From: Pieris napi
Taxonomy: Eukaryota > Arthropoda > Insecta > Lepidoptera > Pieridae
Assembly: GCF_905475465.1 (NCBI RefSeq)
Contig: NC_062256.1
Coordinates: 2,799,662 to 2,863,661, forward strand
Reading direction: 5' to 3'
DNA: 64,000 nt
Shown here: positions 42,720 to 54,393 of the stretch, one piece after another
How positions within the stretch are numbered: the stretch's first letter is position 1
Layout: every line of letters starts with the position of its first letter
Notes under the pieces: generated by a model
Seen by the model: the letters and a program-made list of their open reading frames with translations, nothing else
Database searches by the model: none
What the model was told of the DNA's origin: nothing
Translations under genes and position numbers: made by a program

Positions 42720-42960
42720 ATTTCAAAGTGAAACTGAATATTTCGCATATTTCGGACACGTTTTGCGGCATCATACAACTTATTGCAGCTGATGATGGGG
42801 AAAATTCACGGCAAGAGATTGGCTGGTAGAAGGAAAAAGTCGTGGTTGCGGAACGTGCAGTACGTTCCGGTGGTCCAGTATGCCAATGGACCGGCATCAC
42901 ATTCGCCGAAGAGCTGTTTATATAGCGCAAGATACAACAGAAGGAGAATCAATATTTCAA
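42720..42960 (+). pseudogene. LINE open-frame fragment (C-terminal end)
   Basis: Across one frameshift it reads EYFAYFGHVLRHH and LMMGKIHGKRLAGRRKKSWL then RNV, and WTGI further on. YFGHVxRH...GKRxxGRRKxSWLRN is typical of the ORF2 end of lepidopteran RTE-like elements. Confidence 0.7.
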
Positions 42961-43259
42961 TAAGCCTGGTTGATTCCATTCAACGCCGTTCGTTATGTGA
43001 AACTCTACTTAGGGTAAGAGTAAAAATAATAATTTATTTGCAAGAATATGGTACAAAATGGTGGTATCAAAAGTTCGCACATTCTGCCTAAAATTGCATA
43101 TAATTTTAAGACAAATTTTCATATATACATATAAGTCATATCAATTATTCAATTCTTATATTATTTGTAGTGATAATATATCACATTATTAAAATATGTT
43201 ATCAAATTAATATGTTTCACGCAACTAATAATAAATACATTTTTTCAAAAAGTAGTTAA

Positions 43260-44350
43260 TTAAGTCGTTTTTTAAATACTTATAGACCTTAATTGCCAAA
43301 AAAGGTGATTTTTCTATACAATTCCAGACATGTCAATGTAAGAGACATGATTTAGACTAACAGGATCTACTTCTCTCATAAACCTCCCTTGAGAGGGCCG
43401 TGTAATCCACAAACCACCAGAAACTCACCATGTTTCACCAATTAATTTCTATGTGAGTATATAAATGAGTCTTATTATTGCTAGAACGATTGTATTTTTA
43501 AGTGTCGAAGAAATCCATTTGTCAGACACGCGGCAGGTGTAACACACCTGTCGTAACACAATTTATCAAAAAAGGTTTTAAATCATCCCTTCCACTATTC
43601 AGCCTCAAGACATCCAGGAAATTTTGTCTGATAAGTTCGCAGTAGTAAATAGACGCTACCAATGGACAGACTGTGACTAGGGTTGTATCTAGGTTGTGCA
43701 TGGGCAGGCTGCAGCTACTGCTAATACGACAAGTGTTCAAAAACTCGGGGATAAAGATGATATAAAGTATCTTGGAAACAAACTCCAGAACCAGTATCCG
43801 ACACTGACGACAACTTCTCTAACGCCCGAACTCGATAATCAATCCACAATCTCAGATTGAAACCAATCTGAGACAAGACCGTGACAGTCGATAGATCTCC
43901 TATCTGCATCTCAATAACCAAACCCTACGAAGGCAATCCATTTTTGGCGACCGATTAAATGCTCTTTGTCGTTCCATTTTACCGAGTTTCCACTCATAAT
44001 TAATAATCAATGTAAACCAAATAAAGTAAATAAAACCATACAAATAACATTAAAATATACATGTGTATGTTTAAGACATAACAAATAGTTTTTTTAATTA
44101 TTTAAAAAACTGGTTTAAGTTAAAATCTGTTAAAATAATTAACTGTTAAAATCGAGCTTTTGTCAACTGTCATTTACGTTATAAAGATACGATAGGCATG
44201 GATAGCTTGTATCGGCAGTGGGCTATTACAATCCGTCGATTGGTTATTGGCACACTGGTTGCAACATTTGGATTAATATTACTATCTCAGATGGATTATG
44301 GATTGAGATAGGTTATTGGGTTCGGGCGTTAGTCGGATTGGTTTGGAAAT
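43260..44350. other. cnc intron, no gene seen
   Basis: TTCGGGCGTTAG appears in inverted orientation near 43825 and 44323 with CCAATCTGAGA-like blocks, suggesting decayed inverted-repeat DNA. No gene. Confidence 0.35.
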
Positions 44351-44354
44351 TGGT

Positions 44355-44437
44355 GGGCAAGTGGTTCCACATAGTGGTGGTCCGCGGCTGAAACTGCCTA
44401 TAAAAAACGCTCAGTTGTGGAACGGCGGACGTCGAGG
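44355..44437 (+). mobile_element. lepidopteran dispersed repeat D, 3' extension only
   Basis: GGTTCCACATAGTGGTGGTC and TTGTGGAACGGCGGACGTCG; followed by a TA microsatellite. Confidence 0.65.
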
Positions 44438-44440
44438 TCT

Positions 44441-44461
44441 TATATATATATATATATATAA
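44441..44461. repeat. TA microsatellite
   Basis: About ten TA units at the end of a repeat D fragment. Confidence 0.85.
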
Positions 44462-45269
44462 CATGATACAAAAAACTACTTGAACATTGCTGTTCTCTTG
44501 TTTCATGGATTTAAATCAAAACTGTTACCCCCACCAAACCTATTTAGTATGGAATGCGTCAGAACTAGTTTTTCAATAAAAGATGCCGGCGAGATGAAAG
44601 CTTCAGAGATCAGACGCTAACATAATTGCCGGACCAATCACCGATAGGGTTGTCCCAAGAGACTTATTACAATTTTATATGAATATTATGATTTATAAGT
44701 TTCTTAACTTACAAAGTAATTATAATAGAAAATCAAAATAAATTTAAAAGTGGACCTTTAATGCCGGCCGTACGATGAGCGAGGGAAACAACAGCTCTGG
44801 GGGTCACTTCCCAATAGTTTCAACTCCAAACGGAACAATATCAAAATTGGAGGAAAGACTCTTATTTGAGCTGTTTATTATTTTCCACCTGCTCTATGGG
44901 TGCGCCAGCTTTTTTGAGGGAGGTGAGACGGGGCAAACGTCCACACAAGTATCTCATGGTCAATTAAATTAAATAAAAATCTGGAATTTGGCTAATATTT
45001 AGGCTTGTTTTCAGACCAGCACTTCATCTAGCAATTAATCATGTTGTGGTGATTTTTACTGCTGGAAGGACAGTTACAGACGAGACATGGACTGCAATGG
45101 GAGGAGCACAGAACCAAGAAATTTCGGTTCTCAGACCCAACGCAGTGATTTTCAAGTTCTAGAAGATTGCCTAGACACTCCTCTGGCCATTTGCTGCGAT
45201 ATATCATATATATGTTGGAGTTATAAAGTATAATTTGTTCAGGGGTCAGGTTCAGGTTTCATCAATATA

Positions 45270-45475
45270 TATATTGTAAGTAGTATGTAACATACTCGTT
45301 TTATCATGTCTTGCTCACCTCCACATAAATTGTATTTTATAAAGTACTACTTTAAAATGTAATGTAATTTAGTATGCGTGTGCTCTTTATTATATATGGA
45401 AGTTAGTATATATTAACAAATATATACTTCTTCCGTCCTTTGTTCGACAGATTGAAAATTATAATCATTTTACTT
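45270..45475. mobile_element. dispersed repeat shared with 48215-48365
   Basis: GTAAGTAGTATGTAACAT, CTCACCTCCAC and TTCGACAGATTGAAAATTA occur in the same order in both places. Family unknown. Confidence 0.5.
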
Positions 45476-45934
45476 AGGTTAATAATTTGTTACAGGCAAC
45501 CCTAGTCGAATCTAAGAGATTGGATCTATCGAGAAATTCTTTTGTCCATATTATTTCATGACCATACTATCTTCGCTAGTCATCTCTGGGAAAAATGTAA
45601 CTGGTATTGGCGCCAAAAAACTCAGATCAAACTGTTTAGGTACCTATATACATTTTGGTATACGTTAAAATTATATGGAGGAAGTCAAAGTGTAACAAGT
45701 AGAGTCATAGAAAAAGGACATGCCCACCATAAACCTGGAAAGATGAATAAAAGAGATAGTGTTGACAGATAAAAGCAGCGAAAAAGAGAGAAAAGTGGCA
45801 GGATTTGGAGGTCTCCACTCTTTTAGCGGTCGTGTACTTATAATATAAACTTAATGAAACTTAAATATTACTCATTAAAGTATGGCTATTGCGAATCCCG
45901 TCTTATGTGTCGTAAAACATATATACAAAAAAAT

Positions 45935-46183
45935 CAGTGGCGCTATAACCTCTTTAGGTCTTGGCCTCAGATTTCATGAACAATTTTAAATCTAATAGGC
46001 AAGTAGGTGATCAGCCTCCAGTGCCTGACACACGCCGTCGACTTTTTGGGTGTAAGACATGTCGGTTTCCTCACGATGTTTTGCTTCACCGTTCGAGTTG
46101 TTAAATGCGCACATAGACGGGGATTCGAACCTACGACCTCAGGTATGAGAGTCGCACGCTGAAGCCACTAGGCCAACACTGCT
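45935..46183 (-). mobile_element. tRNA-derived SINE, family A
   Basis: Minus strand; CAGTGGCGCTATAACCTCTT to AGGCCAACACTGCT, with a 10-base deletion near the B-box. Confidence 0.88.
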
Positions 46184-46248
46184 CTAAAAACATACATAAG
46201 ACGCAAAAGTATTTATTTTTAGTAGAAAAAAACAATTTCTCTCTGTCA

Positions 46249-46314
46249 TTGAGAATGCCCATGGGTACTTGCACAGGTGAGCTTCCTGCCCGTTTGCCCA
46301 CTGTTCTATAAAAC
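46249..46314 (-). mobile_element. lepidopteran dispersed repeat D, fragment
   Basis: GAATGCCCATGGG, CAGGTGAGCTTCCTGCCCGT, TTGCCC. Confidence 0.7.
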
Positions 46315-46529
46315 TTGACCAAGCCCTAAGTTATTTAAGATTTAATAGTTCAGTCCAGTCATCCTAAACACCTTTTTTTAGCCTTTACAAGAAACCTTAA
46401 TGCAAACTGTCATTCAAATTGCAATATTCAGATAGCAATCTCGATTTAAGGCGTGGTTCGATATGTCCAGTCATTGCGCCTGCGCAATTAAGATTCAGCC
46501 CTTTGTACCTATACTTGGCTGAATTTATA

Positions 46530-46770
46530 AGTACGTATTTATTTCGTAATCCTACAGCTAACATAAATTCTATATAACAAAAAACCATTATACCTACTAA
46601 ACATATAGTCAAAGTTGGAATATATATACAAAAAGGTTCAAACATTTACGATAGGAAAAAAAATATTAAATATATTTGACTAAGTATATATATAATACCT
46701 ACCTAATTCGGCTGTGTTGTGTTGTGTGATGGTGTGTCAGGGTATGTGTGAGGTTGTATATGTGGGGTGG
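46530..46770. mobile_element. dispersed AT-rich repeat shared with 37600-37960
   Basis: AAAGGTTCAAACATTTACGA, CTAATTCGGCTGTGTTGTGT and a GTGTG tail. Confidence 0.45.
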
Positions 46771-47276
46771 AGAGATGCAGGTCTCAGATATTCTTAATAA
46801 CCTTTTAAGTATATTCCTTTTAAGTATAGTATGGCTCCATATTCCGAGGTAAGAAAAGGTAAAAAAGGAGAGAGTAGATGCTTTTGTCTCACTCTTTTAG
46901 CGAAATCAAATATATGATAATACATTTCTGAGAATCGACACGAATTTAAAATAAAATCCACGACTATTCAAGTGGTGACCTAAGTCAACATAATACATTC
47001 CAACCAATGATGGAAATAGGGTTGGGGTGTGTTATCGATATTGGGTTTTTAATTTTTAAGAAGGAAAACAATTGTCACCTTCCAGAAGATGGCTGGTACA
47101 GTAGAATGCCAGTAATCCCAGAATTAGCTAGGTCAAAATAGGCTAACAAAGAGCTTGTATATTTTTGCGGAGAGCATACATTTTTGGAAGTTCCTTATCG
47201 CGCGTTGTGAAAGGGGGCTAGACGGAAAAAATTCTTACGAAAAGTTGTCACGACACTTTTTTGCTATTTGCTATTG

Positions 47277-47374
47277 TAATACACCGGTTCTCGTCCGATC
47301 ACCGAAGTTAAGCAACGTCGGGCGAGGTCAGTACTTGGATGGGTGACCGCCTGGGAACACCTCGTGATGTTGGC
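47277..47374 (+). pseudogene. 5'-truncated 5S rRNA gene copy
   Basis: AATACACCGGTTCTCGTCCG, ATCACCGAAGTTAAGCAACG and GGATGGGTGACCGCCTGGGA follow the 5S sequence from about nucleotide 21 to the 3' end, closing TGTTGGCT and a run of ten T. The internal control region (A-box, C-box) is intact, but the first 20 nucleotides are replaced, so a stable 5S stem I cannot form. Either a stray pseudogene or the head of a 5S-derived SINE. Confidence 0.85.
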
Positions 47375-47550
47375 TTTTTTTTTCGTCGTAAGATTGGTGT
47401 CGAGAAAATCTATCATACTGTTATGATACCAATAAACATATAAATTAATCGAAAGGAATTTCGTTCCATCCGGGTGTCCCTTGACACCTCTAAAGTTTTT
47501 TAATTTGAATTTTAAAAAACATCCCTCAGCCCTCATATTTCGGTTTTTCT

Positions 47551-47720
47551 CAGTAGGCAAGAACATCCTTCTATGCCTGATACACGCCGTCGACTTTTTG
47601 TCTCTAATCATCCCCGCGACATTTTTCTTCACAGTACGAGACAATCTATTGGTGCACAGACGGGATTCGAGCCTACATCAGGGATGAGACTAGGACGCTG
47701 TAGCTACAGGCCAACTGCTC
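47551..47720 (-). mobile_element. tRNA-derived SINE, family A, diverged fragment
   Basis: Minus strand; CAGTAGGCAAG, ATGCCTGATACACGCCGTCG, GGTGCACAGACGGGATTCGA. Tail half missing. Confidence 0.75.
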
Positions 47721-47816
47721 TATTAAAGGGATTTCTTGCAGAATCAAGTCAATGAAGTTTTCGACTTTCTTTTTTTGCATCAGGAATTCCTTATTACATA
47801 TTCTTTAAAAAAAAAT

Positions 47817-48187
47817 ATTGGTTGTTTGTAAAGTAGGTTTACGATTGAGATGTTTACGTGATAACGTCTTATTGGTGATATAAGTTTTTGGGAAGTAAGG
47901 AATTAATGAAGATAACAATTTTTTCAAATTTTAAATTACATCTATCGTTTTATTCACACTTTTGATGATAAATTTCGGGTGTAAAATGACAAGTTTACTT
48001 ATTCGACTATGATATACATTTTTCTTCATACATTCACGGAATGACTGGCAGCGCTCGAGATGAGACGGGAGATCGGTCCGTCTCTCTCTCGTTATACCTG
48101 CGATCGCGCTCGTGAGGTTTTGGTGTGACACAAGTTTCTGAACATGTCACCCGACTAAAACGATTTTAAAGACGTTATCACGTCAAA
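47817..48187 (-). mobile_element. GTGATAACGTC inverted-repeat element, copy 2
   Basis: Fuller copy of 16858-17147, with about 85 extra bases (TTCACACTTTTGATGATAAA to ATACATTCA) between TATCGTTTT and CGGAATGACTGG. Strand relative to 26742-27098. Confidence 0.75.
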
Positions 48188-48214
48188 ATTGAACTCAACT
48201 GTGTCTATACATAC

Positions 48215-48365
48215 ACATATACAGTAAGTAGTATGTAACATCTTTGTCTTGTCATGTCTTTCTCACCTCCACTTAAATTGTATTTTATAAAGTGTTGTTT
48301 TTTTTGTAGAGTATTAAGAAATATATATTTCTTCCGTCCTTCGTTCGACAGATTGAAAATTAAAA
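48215..48365. mobile_element. dispersed repeat shared with 45270-45475
   Basis: CAGTAAGTAGTATGTAACAT, TTTCTCACCTCCACTTAAAT, CGTTCGACAGATTGAAAATT. Confidence 0.5.
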
Positions 48366-48828
48366 TCAAATTTCCAAATTACAGTATAATTTGCCGGAAA
48401 TATTTCGGTACTGTTAATACTGATGCGCAGACGCAGTCTCTAATTATTCTAGTCCAAATTTGGATCACACAAATCGCCAAGTCATACCAAACAGTAGTGG
48501 AGTTGAGCGACTGTCAAAAATGACAGTTGAGGGTGGACACGTACTAATTTAAATACATATGTATAATTTCTAATTAAATCATTTATGGAGAGAAATTCAG
48601 TTAGAATAACTTAACAGGCATACCGGCTTATGACTATCTCTTTTCATCACTTTAAACACAATCTGACAGAAAGAGACGAAAAGAGTTTTCATTAAAATGG
48701 TTTAAGAAGAATTATTTAGTTTAAACTAAAGAAGTTAGTGCCACCTTAACACTAATTATAACGAATTAACGTGTCCTGGTTCAAAATCATAAGAACGTAT
48801 ACTTTTAACTGTAAACTCCGGAATATTT

Positions 48829-49069
48829 TTTTTTTTTTTTTTTTTTTTAAATGGCTCTGGCACGGTTTGTGCATTAGCCAGCGTCAAGTATGAGATTTTT
48901 ATCATTCGTGCTTTTTGCCTTAGAAATTCGACCATGTCCTTCATGTACGGTTTAGGTACTCGCCCGGTACCGCACAACCCTCCCAAAGGCCGAGAACAAA
49001 TTTAAATTAAATTAAAACTTGCCCTCGAACCGGGAATCGAACCCGGTACCCCTCACCTAGCTGCCACCT
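48829..49069 (-). mobile_element. tRNA-derived SINE, family C, with 15-bp target duplication
   Basis: Minus-strand copy of 31111-31367, A-tail about 20 long. AACTCCGGAATATTT flanks it exactly at 48814-48828 and 49070-49084. Confidence 0.92.
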
Positions 49070-49100
49070 AACTCCGGAATATTTACGCCAAATTCTTTAA

Positions 49101-49340
49101 GGGTCTGTTTCACAATGTACGGATAAGTTCTACATAAGTTCCATATAAGCTATTTATTACTTATTGGTAGGATAAACACTATTATTGCGTTTCACGACTG
49201 TCAGATAGCGCTATTCGTCACATAAAGGCCATCATAAGTTATGAGTCCGATGAAGTGTCAAATAGCACAATTTATCTTCCAAATAATTAATGTGTTGCAT
49301 ACCTATTTGGTACTTTATCCATACATTGTGAAACAGACCC
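49101..49340. mobile_element. GGGTCTGTTTCAC MITE, copy 4
   Basis: 240 bp with perfect TAA on both flanks, 17 bp from the SINE C target duplication. Confidence 0.93.
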
Positions 49341-50007
49341 TAAGTCTAGGAACTATATATATCTTGCTATTAATATAAGATACAATGAAAGCTAACTATC
49401 TATTGACGTCTTGTGGGGTGGTGAGAAAACCAGGTGTTCTCCAATTCGGTTTCTTTGTACCTAGGGGATATTTGCGACGGAGAACGCCAAGGTTGTTTGC
49501 GATACCAAAGTCCAGAACTTGCACAGATTTCAGTTAAAAACGTTGCGCCTGCTGAAAGCTGTCTCCGACACTATGGACATCTTTATATGTTCGCAGAGTG
49601 AGTTCAGAGTACCGATATTGTGTCCCTTATGTATTTAATTATATTTTAATTTCGTCATTATCTTATTGGCTAGTGTACTGTAAGAATTGTGCATTATTTT
49701 TGTGAATAAATAATTAATCTTTAAATTTTAGGCATATTTATGTGTTTAGTATATACAAGTACTGCCAGTGAGCGATTCTATTTCCGCATCCATACTATCA
49801 GTTTTTATCGATACACTGTAACATCACTAGTTATTAGCTACCGTATTCAAAAACACGTTGAAATTTCCTCTAAAATAAACACGCAATGACAGGTGCTTGA
49901 CTATGCTTAACTGGACATTTAGTTTAACACGTAAAGTTATGTGTATAATAATAAATCGTTTAATTGCAAAGAAAGTGGTACATTCAGATTGATTAATTAT
50001 ACAAAAA
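49341..50007. other. cnc intron, no gene seen
   Basis: AT-rich; no exon or repeat recognised. Confidence 0.4.
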
Positions 50008-50477
50008 AGTGCGTACAAAGTACACATGTAAGACGTGAAACTTCTTTGGCAAACTAATTTATAAGTATTGTTCATATTTATACAAATCTTAAACTTTAGA
50101 TTTCCGATTTAGAGAAATGTTAGGAATTTTATGAATTTAATTGTCATTAAAATATTAAAAGTGTGAAAAATTAATACAAATTATAAATTTAATCTATTTC
50201 TTCCAAAATAGAAACTCGTGGCATTTTAAAATTCGTCATTTTAATAATTATTTTGAATAAAATATAAAATTCTAATATTTCATAAATTCTCTTTAGCAAA
50301 TTTTAATTTTAAAAATATAATTTCTATAATGTAATTCGCCCTTCTCACTCTCTCTCAATCGGTCTCAATCGCTCTCTCCCTTTTCTTCGACAAAAACGCT
50401 GCACATCGTCGTGACGCTATTATTGCGTTTAATCCGTAAAAAAATTACCCTCATGCGCCTAAAGAAGTTTCACTTCA
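50008..50477. mobile_element. non-autonomous element ending in GAAGTTTCACTTC, copy 3
   Basis: AGTGCGTACAAAGTACACAT start, CTCTCTCAATCGGTCTCAAT body, GCGCCTAAAGAAGTTTCACT end. The longest single-unit copy. Confidence 0.72.
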
Positions 50478-50810
50478 TAAATATATGGGAAAATTAATTA
50501 ATTTAAAATTATTTAAAATTATTTAAATAATTTTAAATTATTTAAAATTAATTATCATAATGTCATAATAGTTACAGTTAAGTTATTTATAATTGTCAAA
50601 ACTTATGGTCCAAATACTCTCCCTATAAAGACACCTTGTCTTAATTAAATCACCTTCCTCTTGAAAGCGTAGTATACGAAATAGGTAGAACGCGGAGCAG
50701 ACAATTTTCTGTACTTGTTTTATTACTACTTACTATTAAAGATCTCTTACTTTATTATTTACCTTTTCAGCTTTAGGAAAACCGCTGTTACAATAAAAAT
50801 ATATAAACTA

Positions 50811-50985
50811 GTGGAAATGGGCGGGGCACATGGCAAGAGGAACAGAAAAGTGGAGTAGAAAAAGTACTAAACTTGGTGGATAGACCAAATAAAAGAAACA
50901 GAGCAGATGGTACATTGCAGAGAGGAATAGCAGGATTTGGAGGAGGCATTTGACAAACAAGGGCACACACCTATTAGTACACAAA
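50811..50985 (+). pseudogene. LINE open-frame fragment (C-terminal end)
   Basis: WKWAGHMARGTEKWS is intact, followed by a shifted frame with RNRADGTLQRGIAGFGGG. Same family as 22797-22995 (shared GGGGCACATGGCAAGAGG at DNA level, with small differences). Confidence 0.65.
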
Positions 50986-51052
50986 AACAAAACTACTGCA
51001 CGCAATTAATGCGGTTTTCACCAATATGTAGAATGCTTCATGAGAAGGTTTA

Positions 51053-51376
51053 TCTAATATATAAAATTCTCGTGTCGCGGTGTTTGTAGTTAAACTCCTC
51101 CGAAACGGCTCGACCGATTCTCATGAAATTTTGTGTGCGTATTGGGTATGTCTGAGAATCGGACAACATCTATTTTTTATCCCCCTAAATGTTAAGGGTA
51201 GTCCACCCCTAAATTATTATTTTTTTATTTTTAAATATTTAAAAAAAAAAATATTTTTTTATCATACAGCATTAAAAAATACATACAACCCCTAATTTTC
51301 ACTCGACCACGATCAACCTCTATTTTTTTATTATAAATGATATACATGGCAAAACGACGTTTGCCCGGTCAGCTAG
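51053..51376 (+). mobile_element. Helitron-like element, family 2
   Basis: TCTAATATATAAAATTCTCG start, GTTTGCCCGGTCAGCTAG end, followed by T. Confidence 0.85.
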
Positions 51377-51721
51377 TTAGGTATATAAATTTTCAAAGCT
51401 AACGGATCACGATTGCCCTTGCGCAGCCGGGGCAGAACTCCGGGGCGGGTTGCTAGTAATATAAACGTATCGTTTAGCGCCGTCGTTAGGTTAGTCATAT
51501 ATACTGTTCTTTAGATGCAAGGTTGTACTTCGCTTTATAAAGTAAATAGTTAAATAGGTCTCAGTTTGATTTTTGTATACGTAAAAATCGATACCTTGTG
51601 AAGGCAAATCAAGCAAATTTCAAGAACTTTGAAGCTACAGTCTGACTACAAATTATCGTATATGAAATTAAAATAAGCGCCTTAAACCGCCTTTCCATAG
51701 CAGGACGGTGAGCTTTTTAAA

Positions 51722-51980
51722 TGTACTATATAAAAATAAGTCGGGTTTTCCTTCCTGACGCTATAACTCCAGAACGCACGAACCGATTTCCACGGTTGCA
51801 TTCGTTGGAAAGGTTTCGGGCTCCGTAAGGTTTATATCAAAGAAAATTCAGGAAAAATTTCAACAGAAAAGCGGGAAAATCTTACAAAATTTTTTTTTTC
51901 TTCATCTTTTAATCACCAAACGAAATGATACATAAAACGAAGCCATCTGGTGGCGAAACGGAGTTCGCCGGGTTTGCTAG
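51722..51980 (+). mobile_element. Helitron-like element, family 3
   Basis: ACTATATAAAAATAAGTCGG near the left end (TC has become TG), CGCCGGGTTTGCTAG at the right, then T. Confidence 0.82.
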
Positions 51981-52499
51981 TCTTTACAATAAATTATTAA
52001 AATCTTCAAAATAAAATTCAAATCTTAAAAATAAAGATAACCGCTGATAAATCTAATCACAGATTCAACTGAATTCCCAATTCCCAAAGCGAAATTTCAA
52101 AAATTTGACATTTAACATCAAACGATTCCACCTGTCATTTTGACACAGACCCCCGCAACAGGCGCATGTTTACAGATAATTTTTCATCTATTAACAATCG
52201 GAATTTTGTCGGCAACACCGAAAAATTTCAAAAACCGATTAAAAAACCATAATGATTAATGATAACATGTCGCACGGGGCATCGATACCACACACGGCGT
52301 TCAAAGAGTTATTGCGTGGGATTCTGTGTTCTTTGTTTTAGATAATAAGATTTAAATTCAATTAAGAGCTTAAATGTCGCGTAGTTTATTGATTCAATAT
52401 CGCATGATGTAATCTAGACAAATTGTTCGTGTTTTGTTTGTATTTTTTTCTTCCTAACTACTACTAACTAGTAATTTTATGGGCTAATAATTATTACTA

Positions 52500-52660
52500 G
52501 TTTCGGGAGAAGAGTGGGCAAGCTGACAGAGGGCTGATGACTTGATATAATAGTAGGAGAAGACTGGCAGACTATTGGCAAAGATAGAGAACTGGAATAG
52601 GTTGGAGAAGGCCTTCAAGAGTTCATATCCACAGGCGACTAACATTTTACTAATAACATT
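52500..52660 (+). pseudogene. LINE open-frame fragment (extreme C-terminus)
   Basis: After a frameshift reads ENWNRLEKAFKSSYPQATN, the RxxWxxLEEAF-type end of lepidopteran ORF2. Confidence 0.55.
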
Positions 52661-53267
52661 TAGTTATAAGTACATATACTAACAACATATGAAATGGAAA
52701 TAAATAATAATTTATTATTCAATCAATACTTGATCCACAGATCATAAATATTCTCTTGTATTAACGTTAAACTCTCTAAAACATCGAAATATCGTCTATC
52801 GTCGCCTAACAATATATCGTTTAATAATATTTTATTTGCAAGAATATGGTACAAAAGTATTATGGTGATACAATCTAAACTTCGCCACTGCGATACAAAA
52901 TGGCGTACAAACTTGTCTTAAATTATTAATAGATAGAATTTTAAATAGTTTATTATCAATTATTATTTTATCTCTACACCATCACGCATCAAATTTTGGT
53001 CCCTGTGGCAGTGTAGGTACCTACCTACCTTTAATGCTGAAATTTCCTTGATGTATTGCGATACTCATTCGTTGACATATTATTATTACATTATCAAATT
53101 AATATTAATTATTACAAACACACAACAATATAAATTATTGCAGAAACAGTGTAATAAAACCGTGTTTTTAGGCTAATATGCATGTATGAGAACTATAAAA
53201 AGTCCTCCTTGTCCAAATGAAATTAATTTATCCTTGTATACATAAATATGCATTATTATAAACATAC

Positions 53268-53360
53268 CTGGTTATGATAATGTGCGAGTGGGTGATGCGG
53301 CATGTGCCGCATCGCCGGATGCAACATCTCGCCCCCTCCACTGCTACTCCCTTCTACCGC
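53268..53360 (-). CDS. cnc: cnc long-isoform exon, histidine and methionine rich
   Basis: Thirty-one codons in phase 0: AVEGSSSGGGEMLHPAMRHM then PHHPLAHYHNQ. Acceptor TAG at 53361-53363, donor GTATGTT at 53261-53267. It joins the SLMRSMSVEQRW exon across a 25-kb intron that contains the MDLHEYQ first exon. Confidence 0.85.
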
Positions 53361-54029
53361 CTACAGACCACATTATTTATTAACACTTCGTTGCATACAG
53401 AAATATACACAATTGACATAATTTAAAAAAAAGCAGGGCAACTGGCGGCCTTATCGCTTTCGAGCGATCTCTTCCAGGCACTCTAACGCATTATGTTATA
53501 ACATTTATTAAATTTTGCTTAATTTTAATCTATAAAGGTTGGCTAAGCACACTCATAAGTTGTATGGAGTACTTAATTCAATTACTTGAAATAATTTAAA
53601 TAAAGAATTGCTTCACAATTATCAATCAAATGATACCCGTAAAGAATAAATAACTTGGAATTGTTATTAAATCTTCCAATTATAAGTTTCGAAAGTAATA
53701 CCCAGCGAGGTACCATGGGAAAATTGCAATTGAATTAATCTTGTAATTAGTAAATTATACAGTCCGATTGCAAGTATGGGAAACGCTGGTAATCGCTGTT
53801 CTGTTAACCCTTCATAAGTTAAAAAATATTAAAACTGAAATATCAATTGTTTAATTTATAACTGTCTCTATAAACTTGTCATACACAATACTCTATAGTT
53901 TATAGTTCACGTATCATGGTAAACTACAGGCTCTAACTAATTGTAAAAACGAAACCTTTTAGTTGTATCATCATTCGTATTCGCCACACCACTTGCTAAC
54001 AACTCCGTACTAAAACCTACTGTTCCTTA

Positions 54030-54192
54030 GGGCCGATTTACATTATCTTAGTGTTTAGGAGAGTGCTTTAGTACAACTTGAAAGGCAAGTTCTTTAGCGT
54101 AGCTTTTACTAAAGCAAGTAGCGTTTACATGTTTCAACTAAAGTACTATCCTAAAGCACTCTCCTAAACACTAAGATAATGTAAATCGGCCT
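54030..54192. mobile_element. 163-bp foldback MITE, PIF/Harbinger-like
   Basis: Forty-one-base perfect inverted arms (54031-54071 and 54151-54191) starting GGCCGATTTACATTATCTTA, flanked by TTA on both sides. The terminus resembles that of 2013-3077. It ends about 60 bp from the donor of exon 54257-54390. Confidence 0.85.
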
Positions 54193-54256
54193 TTAGGTAC
54201 ATCGAAAACCTTCTTCAGCAAACTTCACGCAGGCAATTAGGAAATAAAGAACATAC

Positions 54257-54390
54257 CTCTGGCTGCTCATCCTTGGTCTCAGCTTCGTCACCAAGTTCAA
54301 CAAGCTGCAGAGCCTCCTCAAGCAAATCGAATCGGGATTCCTCAGTGCTTACAAGGTCTCCAGGAAGATCGCCTTGTATCACGTATTCAC
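54257..54390 (-). CDS. cnc: cnc long-isoform exon, acidic; most upstream exon seen
   Basis: Two split bases then 44 codons: EYVIQGDLPGDLVSTEESRF, DLLEEALQLVELGDEAETKD, EQPE. About one residue in three is acidic. It begins in phase 1 with no ATG, so another coding exon must precede it. The Neh2-like DLG/ETGE Keap1-binding region expected of the long form is not in this exon. Acceptor CAG at 54391-54393, donor GTATGT at 54251-54256. Confidence 0.83.
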
Positions 54391-54393
54391 CTG

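Larger units (their letters stand above)
9656..54390 (-). other. cnc: cap-n-collar (cnc) gene, visible extent of the long isoform
   Basis: Span of the gene from the stop codon to the most upstream coding exon seen. Sixteen exons join without a frame break: 54257-54390, 53268-53360, 28121-28242, 27193-27281, 24141-24220, 22350-22446, 18540-18617, 18023-18134, 16042-16138, 15550-15646, 14603-14700, 13496-13619, 12449-12529, 11809-11939, 10570-10743 and 9656-9766. That is 571 codons plus stop. Insect cnc products are nuclear CNC-bZIP factors that pair with small Maf proteins; the long form is the Nrf2-like stress regulator held by Keap1. The first visible exon opens in phase 1 without an ATG, so the N-terminus of the long form lies above 64000 or in an exon I could not see. 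Exon borders were inferred by eye from consensus sites and phase. Confidence 0.95.

Noticed and set aside
47264..47644. 126-codon minus-strand frame
   Set aside because: Runs antisense through the 5S copy and into a SINE; composite of repeats.
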